This document shows, in pieces, positions 1 to 5,108 of a stretch of DNA of 5,108 nt. The notes below the pieces were generated by a model. It searched no databases. It was not told the origin of the DNA and saw only the letters and a program-made list of their open reading frames with translations. Both the position numbers and the translations under genes were made by a program. Each line of letters starts with the position of its first letter. Within the stretch, counting starts at the first letter, position 1. The stretch is from assembly GCA_014376325.1 (NCBI GenBank), contig JACMRP010000276.1, positions 1 through 5,108 of the forward strand, in the 5' to 3' direction. The DNA is from Pseudobdellovibrionaceae bacterium (GTDB lineage: Bacteria; Bdellovibrionota; Bdellovibrionia; Bdellovibrionales; Bdellovibrionaceae).

Positions 1-1033
1 CATCATTTGGTAACGTGCAAAAACGTTAATAACGTTAAGATCGGTTGTTTCGATCGAATTCGTCAGGAACGTCACGTGGACATTTCCGCAACTCCACGAA
101 CCATCGATCATTTTGGTCAAACCCTTCATCATAATCGCTGATGTGTTCCCATTCTATTGCGGAAGCATCTCCCATTTGTTGAAGCGGTAGCCGTCCGTAG
201 ATTTCATTTGAGATTGGGTTCAACTTCGCCGCGTACATTTGCATCGCGATGGCAACTTTGATCTTCGACTGAACATTACCATGCGCTTTTGAGTCATAAA
301 GAAGTTTGAAAAATTCTTTTAGATCTTTCTGATCTTGTTCTGACGTTGCTAGGCCGTTTTTATAGGATGCAACGTCGATCTGCTGCCCGTTAAAGATCGC
401 GGTCTGAAGTGCCGCAGCCGATTTGCCGTACAGTCCGCTCAGGAACATTTTCGCAAAATAATCTGGAGAATCCGTCTTCAGGTTTTTCCATTTGTAGTCG
501 GAGCAAGTATTCGCGACGATCTTACCGTTCGTCTCGGGGCATGGTTGTGTCAAATAAATCGCGTCGCGCAGAATGATCGCGCTCGGGCGTCCGTAAAGCT
601 TAACTTGAATGCGACCTTTGCTTTCGCCTTCCAACAAAGTAAACAAGTCTAAAAGATTATAGTTCGTCAAGAAGTCGACCATCAGTCGAACTTTCAATCC
701 GCGATTCGCCGCTTTTAAGAGCTCTTCGCTAAACACCGACGATGAATGATCGTCCGAATAAATATAATAAGACAAACGAATCGTTTCGCCCGATTTCGCA
801 CTTTTAATTGCTTCGATTTTGCTGTCGAAAGAAGCGTCATTATCCGTTATGACGCGTGCTTTATCGACCTTCAACGCAGAAGATGAAGCCGCTTTTAAAA
901 TATCAGTTTCGTTCAGAGTATGATCTCCGCGGTTGTAAGCCGCCGGAACGCGCAAGTCTGGAGGGATGGGGGTTGAAGTACACGCGGCCAAACAAGATTG
1001 TCCCGAATTTGCAGAACCGGGAATCCTTGACAT
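1..1033 (-). CDS. Phospholipase D-superfamily (cardiolipin synthase-like) protein, frameshifted and partial at left edge
   Basis: The start is the ATG at 1033. The uninterrupted frame runs 332 codons to a TAA at 35-37, but the last ~28 residues look like out-of-frame noise. Removing one base from the AAA run at 119-121 joins residue G304 to a frame open to position 1, reading LTKMIDGSW then FLTNSIETTDLNVIN. This matches the 'TNSLxxxD' strand in the second half of ClsC-type PLD proteins. The N-terminal half fits a first PLD domain: IRLSYYIYSDD (about 85-95), then FSEELLKAANRGLKVRLMVDF (101-121), like the 'LLxAAxRGVxVRLLxD' segment of cardiolipin synthases. No HxKxxxxD motif is visible in this part; the second HKD would lie beyond the left edge. 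A lipobox-like LAAC (15-18) suggests a lipoprotein, but the preceding residues are not hydrophobic and no Shine-Dalgarno is seen, so the N-terminus is uncertain. Family is fairly secure; substrate unknown. Confidence 0.78.
119..121 (-). other. Probable frameshift site in the PLD-like gene
   Basis: On the coding strand the sequence here reads GGG TTT GAC CAA. Dropping one T gives GGG TTG ACC AAA, which enters a frame encoding a family-like continuation. That frame stays open for 40 codons to the window edge, while the original frame stops at 35-37. The position of the indel is inferred from the homopolymer; it could lie a few codons either side. Confidence 0.7.
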
Positions 1034-1162
1034 GACTGTATCTGAAACCGATAGCCCTTAACTTTGGTTATTTTTTGAATCACTTGCTCTCTGAGTCTGC
1101 GTATTTAGACGTTAGAAGTTCCATTATTTGATTTTTAGTGTTGCCACGCTTGTGTCAGCCGT

Positions 1163-1194
1163 TAAGCTATTGCTTCTTATATAGAATAAGCTAT
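1163..1194 (+). promoter_or_regulatory. Possible control region: direct repeat TAAGCTAT x2 around an AT-rich -10-like segment
   Basis: The octamer TAAGCTAT occurs at 1163-1170 and again at 1187-1194, a 24-bp period, with the second copy overlapping the ATG at 1193. Between them lies an AT-rich stretch with TATATA (1178-1183) and TAGAAT (1182-1187), which resemble -10 elements. It also holds a small inverted repeat, CTTAT at 1176-1180 and ATAAG at 1186-1190. No convincing -35 is correctly spaced. This is the only structure I see in the 159-bp divergent gap between the PLD-like gene and the small secreted gene. Any promoter or operator role is inference. Confidence 0.25.
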
Positions 1195-1591
1195 GGGGTA
1201 CACTATGTGGATGGCCGTCATTTTATTTTCGTCGTCCGTTTGGGCACAGGTTGTGGCAAACGAACAAACCTTAGTGCTCGAAAATAAATCTGCGGCATCA
1301 TCCCCTAGTTCCGTCATCGAAAAAACCGTCCGACTCAGCAATGTTGGCACTAGTACTCTGCAACCCATTATTTCTAACGGTTGTAAAGCACCGGTAAAAC
1401 TTGCGAGCGGTTGTTTTTCTCCGTTGGCCCCCCGTTCGACCTGCAAACTAACGGTTTCTTTGAAACCTGGTGAATTTAATCCTGGTCTGCACTGCGCGCT
1501 TAAGTTTCGCGCTCAGAACGAAGAGGGTGAAACCATTTCTAGTGGATCTATTTCGATAACAACGGCTGACGACAGCGAAAGAAAATTATGA
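1193..1591 (+). CDS. Small secreted protein with an Ig-like (ASH / choice-of-anchor-D-like) domain
   Basis: Product of 132 aa. Residues 6-18 are a hydrophobic core ending VWAQ, consistent with a Sec signal peptide cleaved after Ala18, though the short n-region (MGYTM) has no positive charge, which is atypical. The mature part is mostly predicted beta strand. The stretch VRLSNVGTSTL (46-56) followed by CFSPLAPRSTCKLTVSLKPG (74-93) has the 'N-x-G ... C-x-x-L-x-P-x-x-x-C-x-h-x-V-x-h-x-P' layout of ASH/HYDIN-like or choice-of-anchor-D Ig domains. Cysteines 64, 74, 84 and 101 could form two disulfides in the periplasm. The ATG at 1193 is the first in frame after a TAA at 1187-1189. The ATG at 1205 is an alternative with GGGG six bases upstream. 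The stop overlaps the start of the next gene, so the two are probably co-transcribed. No enzymatic residues are seen; a structural or binding role is likely but unproven. Confidence 0.72.
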   Translation: MGYTMWMAVILFSSSVWAQVVANEQTLVLENKSAASSPSSVIEKTVRLSNVGTSTLQPIISNGCKAPVKLASGCFSPLAPRSTCKLTVSLKPGEFNPGLHCALKFRAQNEEGETISSGSISITTADDSERKL

Positions 1592-2001
1592 AAATTGCGG
1601 ACGTTCTGAAAGTATTGGAAATAGATCTTGGCTCTAACAAAATGGATGAAGTGAACGTGCTTTTAAAAGCAAAAAGCTATAAGCCCATTAAATATCGAAT
1701 TACCGGCGAAAACTTGGGTCATTACGGCTACACCGGCGTCATCAAAGCGGTCGCAAAGGACGGTTTGAAGGTTTTTGAAGTGAACAAGGTTTCGCTCATC
1801 CGTTTCGCCGACGTGGAAACTTTCGAAAAGGCCAAACCGCGGGTTGCTAGACCGAAAGCACCGAAAGCAGAGATCACTACAACCGTTCCCGGCTCAGCGA
1901 CCGGCACGGCGAATAAGAAAACCGTTTCTCCGAAAGTCGCGGACATCAAAAAAGCGGCTCCGCGAAAGCCGAACCTTGTTGATCCGCGAAATCGCAAATA
2001 A
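1588..2001 (+). CDS. Hypothetical basic protein with Lys/Pro/Ala-rich C-terminal tail
   Basis: I do not recognise the family. The product is 137 aa with no signal peptide or membrane segment. The start ATG overlaps the previous stop as ATGA (1588-1591), with only a weak GAAAG upstream, so translation is probably coupled to the upstream gene. Residues 1-80 look folded. A short helix-like start is followed by strands around IKYRITG (34-40), a Gly/Tyr turn GHYGYTG (44-50), then VIKAVAKDGLKVFEVNKVSLIRF. This pattern suggests a small SH3- or Sm-like barrel, by inference only. Residues 81-137 are low complexity: 11 Lys, 5 Arg and 8 Pro against 3 acidic residues, so probably disordered and strongly basic, as in nucleic-acid-binding or envelope-tethered tails. 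It is odd for a seemingly cytoplasmic protein to be coupled to a secreted one. Confidence 0.72.
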   Translation: MKIADVLKVLEIDLGSNKMDEVNVLLKAKSYKPIKYRITGENLGHYGYTGVIKAVAKDGLKVFEVNKVSLIRFADVETFEKAKPRVARPKAPKAEITTTVPGSATGTANKKTVSPKVADIKKAAPRKPNLVDPRNRK

Positions 2002-2022
2002 CATTAATTTTAGGAATTAATG
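2002..2022. terminator. Small hairpin between convergent genes, possible weak bidirectional terminator
   Basis: CATTAATT (2002-2009) and AATTAATG (2015-2022) are perfect reverse complements around the 5-base loop TTAGG, giving an 8-bp AT-rich stem. It begins directly after the TAA of the basic-protein gene. The TAA of the opposing DUF1579 gene lies at 2010-2012, inside the loop. There is no clear T-run on the plus side and only a modestly T-rich stretch on the minus side, so intrinsic termination would be weak. Confidence 0.35.
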
Positions 2023-2486
2023 ATTCTTGTCCAGATGACATCGCAGAGTGGGATCCAGTCGATTTGATTTTCGGTGGATTCCCAGCGGTCGCGGATCGTT
2101 CGTCCGTCGCTAGAAACTTCGAGCAGGGCCCTCTGCTTTTCGCCCGTGTAGGTCCAGATACCACCGTGTTCGATCACCTTGTATGTCACGAAGTGACCTT
2201 GATCATCATATAGATTCGCGAAGAAATTGGATTGATCTGCGTTGTAACCGATGACCTCTAGACCGCGAAACTTATCGCTGCCCATGCTCCAGTCCCAACG
2301 GTGTTCGATAAAGTGTCCACCGGGAACCCATTTGAAAGTTTCGACCGATTTCATGGCGATCATTTTTTGTGTTTTTGGGTCGCGGGAGATTCCCTGACCG
2401 TGCCAGGTGCCGATAAAGGCATTGAGTCGTTGAAGTTCTTGAACCGGATCAGCCATGCTGATTACTGGCGCGTTCTCTAAATCCAT
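2010..2486 (-). CDS. DUF1579 family (lipocalin-like) protein
   Basis: Product of 158 aa from the ATG at 2486-2484. That start is preferred because AGGGAGG lies at 2498-2492 with a 5-base spacer. The frame extends 22 codons further upstream to 2552, but that extension lacks such a site and contains the Shine-Dalgarno itself. Visible family landmarks are LNAFIGTWHGQG (21-32), FKWVPGGHFIEHRWD (51-65), GLEVIGYNAD (75-84), the strand NLYDDQGHFVTY (91-102), IWTYTGE (110-116) and DGRTIRDRWE (128-137). These match the repeated strand pattern I know for DUF1579, a small beta-barrel family of unknown biochemical role, sometimes described as lipocalin- or nitrobindin-like. It has no signal peptide, so it is probably cytoplasmic. 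It is convergent with the preceding pair and divergent from the transglycosylase gene, so it is likely monocistronic. Function is not assigned. Confidence 0.82.
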   Translation of the reverse strand: MDLENAPVISMADPVQELQRLNAFIGTWHGQGISRDPKTQKMIAMKSVETFKWVPGGHFIEHRWDWSMGSDKFRGLEVIGYNADQSNFFANLYDDQGHFVTYKVIEHGGIWTYTGEKQRALLEVSSDGRTIRDRWESTENQIDWIPLCDVIWTRIINS

Positions 2487-2491
2487 TAGGA

Positions 2492-2498
2492 CCTCCCT
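2492..2498 (-). promoter_or_regulatory. Strong ribosome binding site deciding the DUF1579 start
   Basis: On the minus strand AGGGAGG is followed by TCCTA and then ATG (2486-2484). It is the best Shine-Dalgarno match in the window and argues for the 158-residue protein over the 180-residue extension. Confidence 0.7.
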
Positions 2499-2620
2499 GA
2501 GACCCCAAGTTTTGTATGAACGACGATCCGGGTCAATAAGCAAATTGTTCACAAAAGTTGCAGCGTCCCGACCATGGACGGGTTTTCTGAATATCGCACC
2601 ATGAACCCACGCTTTCGAAA

Positions 2621-2640
2621 TATGATCTTAAAGATGAAGG
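2621..2640 (+). promoter_or_regulatory. Candidate -10 and ribosome binding site for the lytic transglycosylase gene
   Basis: TATGAT (2621-2626) matches five of six bases of the -10 consensus but has no good -35 at 16-18 bp. GAAGG (2636-2640) sits 5 bases before the ATG at 2646 and is a reasonable Shine-Dalgarno. The ribosome site is more credible than the promoter. Confidence 0.4.
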
Positions 2641-2645
2641 TTTTA

Positions 2646-3578
2646 ATGCAATACAGATTCCTCTTTTTGATTTTTATTTTGGTGATGGTCGCGAGCCCCG
2701 CATTCGCAAAAAAAATAAAAGCGCCATTAATGAAAGCCGACAAAACTTGGGTTAGAAAAGAACTCACGAAAATGGGACTTTCAAAAAGTTTCGTCAATGA
2801 AGCAATGAAAAGTTACGAGCCGGAAAGCTTCGAAAAGACGCTGACGTTAAATTTGTTAGGATTTCTGAATCCGCCCGGCCAACACATGAACTTGGTGACG
2901 CCAAAAGCCATCCGCGAAGCCGGCAATTTTATCAACGAAAACCGCGACATCTTCCGTTCTGTCGAATCGACCTACAACGTTTCACCCGAAGTTATTTCGT
3001 CCCTGCTGTGGATCGAGACCCGTCATGGCGAAGACATGGGAAGCTTTCATACGCTCAGTGTCTATATGCACTTGCTTCAAGCAAATCTCAAAAAAAATAA
3101 GCAGCCGCTCACGAAGCTAGCGCTCGTAAAAAACAAAAACGAAAATGAATACACGCCCAAAGCGCTTCGAAAATTGATGGCGGTTCGGACCCAGCGCAAA
3201 TCGGATTGGGCCAAAGAACAACTGATTGCACTCGCGGCGGCCCGTAAAAATAAAAATTTGGACATGATCACGCTTCGCGGATCTTACGCCGGAGCGTTCG
3301 GTTTGCCGCAGTTTATCCCTTCAAGCTACTTAGAATACGCTCAGTCGATTGATGACACCGCGCCGGATCTGCAAACCGTCGAAGACGCGATCTACAGTGT
3401 TGCTAACTATCTTGCGAAGCACGGCTGGCAAGCAAGTGCGGACGACAGTAAAGTCAATGCGCTGATGAAGTACAACAACAGCCGCGATTACGCAGACAGC
3501 ATTTTAGCAATATCAAAAGAGGTCACCGTCGGCCCACCCGGCTCAAAAACGCGCGCGCTTTCTAGCTCCGGAAAATAG
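2646..3578 (+). CDS. Secreted lytic murein transglycosylase, MltB/SLT_2 (GH103) type
   Basis: The enzyme cleaves the MurNAc-GlcNAc bond of peptidoglycan, leaving 1,6-anhydromuramyl ends, in the periplasm. From the ATG at 2646 the product is 310 aa. This start gives a clean Sec signal, MQYRFLFLIFILVMVASPAFA, cut before KK, and has GAAGG 5 bases upstream; the frame is open back to 2574, but that would bury the signal. There is no lipobox, so unlike E. coli MltB it should be soluble. The catalytic Glu is E124 in LLWIETRHG (120-128). GSYAGAFGLPQFIPSSY (212-228) supplies the equivalents of MltB Ser216 and Gln225 (S213, Q222). Tyr255 (SVANYL) and Tyr276-Asn277 (KYNNS) match the remaining MltB active-site positions as I recall them. 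A Lys/Asn-rich insert of about 35 residues separates E124 from the SYAG motif, and the segment between Tyr255 and Tyr276 is much shorter than in MltB. The phosphatase gene follows after 45 bp on the same strand. Confidence 0.9.
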   Translation: MQYRFLFLIFILVMVASPAFAKKIKAPLMKADKTWVRKELTKMGLSKSFVNEAMKSYEPESFEKTLTLNLLGFLNPPGQHMNLVTPKAIREAGNFINENRDIFRSVESTYNVSPEVISSLLWIETRHGEDMGSFHTLSVYMHLLQANLKKNKQPLTKLALVKNKNENEYTPKALRKLMAVRTQRKSDWAKEQLIALAAARKNKNLDMITLRGSYAGAFGLPQFIPSSYLEYAQSIDDTAPDLQTVEDAIYSVANYLAKHGWQASADDSKVNALMKYNNSRDYADSILAISKEVTVGPPGSKTRALSSSGK

Positions 3579-3587
3579 ATTCCTGAC

Positions 3588-3624
3588 TTGACCATCCCAC
3601 CGCTAAGACCCTAGCGTGACGCTA
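3588..3624 (+). promoter_or_regulatory. Candidate promoter with nested inverted repeats ahead of the phosphatase gene
   Basis: TTGACC (3588-3593) is a good -35. Eighteen bases on, TAGCGT (3612-3617) keeps only the TA...T frame of a -10. Transcription would then start at about the ATG at 3624. The same stretch has CGCTA at 3601-3605, TAGCG at 3612-3616 and CGCTA again at 3620-3624. The middle arm can pair with either flank, and TAGCGTGACGCTA is a perfect palindrome around TGA. No Shine-Dalgarno precedes the ATG. This could be an operator or a leaderless start; it is unproven. Confidence 0.35.
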
Positions 3625-5108
3625 TGAAAATACAAAATTTATTTCTATCGCTGGTTGCGGCCGTTGGCTTCGTTTTGAGTTTGTCGACCGCCGCTGCGGC
3701 ACCCTGGCCGGCGGCGCGACCGAAGCTGGTTGTCCTGATCGTGATTGATCAGTTTCGTGGAGACTATCTTTCTCGGTTCGGCGATAAGTTTGTCAAAGAT
3801 GGTTTTCGTGGGCTGATGAACCAAGGCGCGTATTTTCCGTATGGTGAGTACGATATTTTGCACTCTATGACCGGCCCCGGTCACGCGACCGTGCTTTCGG
3901 GTTCGTACCCTTACCAAATGGGAATTCCGTTGAACGACTGGTACGATGTTACAAAAAAGAAATCCGTCTACTGCGTTGAAGATGCCGAGTTCGGTAGGTC
4001 ACCGCGCAATTTTGTTGGCACCACGGTCGGCGATGAAGTTAAAAATGCGGGCCTTCAAGGTCGAATGGTCTCGCTTGCACTGAAGGATCGCGCCGCTATT
4101 TTGATGGGCGGACACCGTGCCGATTCTGTGATGTGGTTCGATGACGAGAGCAAAAAATGGACTTCGAGTAAATATTATTTGAAAACGAATCCCCTGCCAC
4201 TGTGGACCGATAAAATGAATGCGGATCCGCTTCTTGCAAAGTGTGATCTGAGCACCACGTGCGGCACTGAAATAACTTTAAAGGCTGCCGAAACGACGGT
4301 TCGCGAACTGAAACTTGGACAGGGCAAAGGCGTTGATATATTTTCCGTTAGTTTTTCTAGTCACGATTTCGCTGGGCATAAACACGGCGCGAACTCCCCA
4401 CAAATGGAGGTCATGACCTTAGGAGAAGATAAGGCAATCGCCAGTCTCCGCAAGACCATCGCGGCAGTCGTACCGGGCGGCTTAAAGAACGTCACTTTTG
4501 TTTTGACCGGTGACCACGGCGTTTCGCCATCCGCCGAATATTTAATGAACACCGGGATTGATTCGGGCAACATTAGCGAAAAGGATTTACAGTCTAGTTT
4601 CGAAGATTCGTTGACGAAACTTTGCGGCAAACCGAAGAACGGAAACTGGATCAATGCGACGATGGAGTTTAATTTCTTTATCGACGAAGCTTCGGCCGAC
4701 GAATCAAAATGCGGTTTTGCCAAAATTCAATCTGAAATAAAAAACTACCTATTAAAAGATCCCCGCTTCGCTCAGGCTTTTACCTTGGACGAATACGAAT
4801 CTCGCAAACTGCCGCCGGGGCAATTCGGAAGGCAGGCCGATAAAACATACTATCGCGGTCGCAGCGGACACGTGATCGGGATTCCGAAACCTTTCTACGT
4901 AAACTCTTCGAAGAACGTCGCGACTCATATTACAGGCTACGGCTACGATCGCACGGTCCCAATTCTGTTTTCTGGCCACGGGGTCAAGCCTGGCCTGTAC
5001 GCCGAAAAGGCGGAGGTGGTCGATATCGCACCCACGCTTTCTTTCATGATCGGAGTCCTTCCGCCCGCATTATCTGAAGGCAAAGTGTTAAAATCCGCAT
5101 TGGTGACG
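3624..5108 (+). CDS. PafA-like alkaline phosphatase family protein, partial at right edge
   Basis: The enzyme belongs to the alkaline phosphatase / nucleotide pyrophosphatase superfamily, which hydrolyses phosphate monoesters with two metal ions in the periplasm. The first 495 residues are present and the frame is open at the window end. A Sec signal (1-26, ending STAAAA before PWPA) is followed by VVLIVIDQFRGDYL, with metal ligand D42. The nucleophile is T83 in SMTGPGHAT. N104 in PLNDWYD and K154/R156 in ALKDRAAIL match the Asn and Lys-x-Arg phosphate-binding residues of PafA. D248 and H252 (HDFAGHKHG), D297 and H298 (TGDHG) and H435 (HITGYGYDRTVPILF) complete the metal site. The set is intact, so the enzyme should be active; PafA-like specificity for monoesters is inferred from N104 and K-x-R. 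The last visible residues, VVDIAPTLSFMIGVLPPALSEGKVL, are the usual C-terminal end, so few residues are missing. The start is the first ATG giving a signal peptide. Confidence 0.9.
   Translation, partial: MKIQNLFLSLVAAVGFVLSLSTAAAAPWPAARPKLVVLIVIDQFRGDYLSRFGDKFVKDGFRGLMNQGAYFPYGEYDILHSMTGPGHATVLSGSYPYQMGIPLNDWYDVTKKKSVYCVEDAEFGRSPRNFVGTTVGDEVKNAGLQGRMVSLALKDRAAILMGGHRADSVMWFDDESKKWTSSKYYLKTNPLPLWTDKMNADPLLAKCDLSTTCGTEITLKAAETTVRELKLGQGKGVDIFSVSFSSHDFAGHKHGANSPQMEVMTLGEDKAIASLRKTIAAVVPGGLKNVTFVLTGDHGVSPSAEYLMNTGIDSGNISEKDLQSSFEDSLTKLCGKPKNGNWINATMEFNFFIDEASADESKCGFAKIQSEIKNYLLKDPRFAQAFTLDEYESRKLPPGQFGRQADKTYYRGRSGHVIGIPKPFYVNSSKNVATHITGYGYDRTVPILFSGHGVKPGLYAEKAEVVDIAPTLSFMIGVLPPALSEGKVLKSALVT

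Noticed and set aside
1177..1446. Minus-strand open frame of 89 codons opposite the secreted Ig-like gene
   Set aside because: It is antisense to a gene with a signal peptide and domain pattern, has no ribosome site and no recognisable motif.
1728..2164. Two overlapping minus-strand open frames of 89 and 72 codons
   Set aside because: They lie antisense to the basic-protein gene or out of frame within the DUF1579 gene; composition mirrors the Lys/Pro-rich tail and no family features appear.
2487..2552. 22-codon N-terminal extension of the DUF1579 protein
   Set aside because: The strong AGGGAGG site lies inside it, directly ahead of the internal ATG at 2486, and the extension has no family resemblance.
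2566..2584. CGTCC/GGACG inverted repeat around CCATGG in the divergent region
   Set aside because: The stem is only 5 bp, without a T-run or promoter context; likely chance.
2574..2645. 24-codon N-terminal extension of the lytic transglycosylase
   Set aside because: It would bury the signal peptide; the ATG at 2646 has a suitable ribosome site and gives a normal leader.
3645..3917. Minus-strand 90-codon open frame opposite the phosphatase start, and similar ones at 4361-4723 and 4752-4979
   Set aside because: They are antisense to a strongly supported enzyme gene and show no motifs or start signals.
1..5108. CRISPR arrays, insertion sequences, tRNA or a defence/novel multi-gene system
   Set aside because: No regularly spaced repeats, transposase motifs, terminal inverted repeats, tRNA-like folds or nuclease/effector clusters were seen.

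Overview
The window looks like an ordinary chromosomal segment of a free-living Gram-negative bacterium. Several proteins carry Sec signal peptides for export to the periplasm, and there is a murein lytic transglycosylase. Base composition is near balanced. The family mix suggests a Bdellovibrio-like (Bdellovibrionota) organism: a divergent phospholipase D-superfamily protein, a short soluble MltB-like enzyme, a PafA-type phosphatase and a DUF1579 protein. That placement is an inference from recalled family resemblance, not from a marker gene.

Layout. (1) Positions 1-1033, minus strand: a PLD/cardiolipin-synthase-like gene running off the left edge. Its frame breaks at an AAA run at 119-121. 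The same family's sequence continues in another frame to position 1, so it is a frameshifted gene or carries a one-base sequence error. (2) 1034-1192: a divergent intergenic region with an 8-bp direct repeat. (3) 1193-2001, plus strand: two small genes sharing an ATGA stop/start overlap. The first encodes a secreted cysteine-containing Ig-like (ASH/choice-of-anchor-D-like) protein. The second encodes an unrecognised basic protein with a Lys/Pro/Ala-rich tail. (4) 2010-2486, minus strand: a DUF1579 (lipocalin-like) protein, convergent with the pair; a small hairpin spans the 8-bp gap. (5) 2487-2645: a divergent intergenic region. (6) 2646-3578, plus strand: a secreted MltB/GH103-type lytic transglycosylase with its active-site residues. 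(7) 3624-5108, plus strand: a PafA-like alkaline phosphatase running off the right edge. It has the full Thr/Asn/Lys-x-Arg and metal-ligand set, is almost complete, and is preceded by a possible promoter and nested inverted repeats with no Shine-Dalgarno.

The genes do not form an obvious pathway. The common theme is the cell envelope: lipid or PLD chemistry, peptidoglycan cleavage and periplasmic phosphate release. I found no CRISPR array, mobile element, tRNA, rRNA or clear defence or novel system. The most checkable oddities are the PLD frameshift, the apparent lack of a first HKD motif in that protein, the coupled pair of small unknown genes, and the possibly leaderless start of the phosphatase gene.
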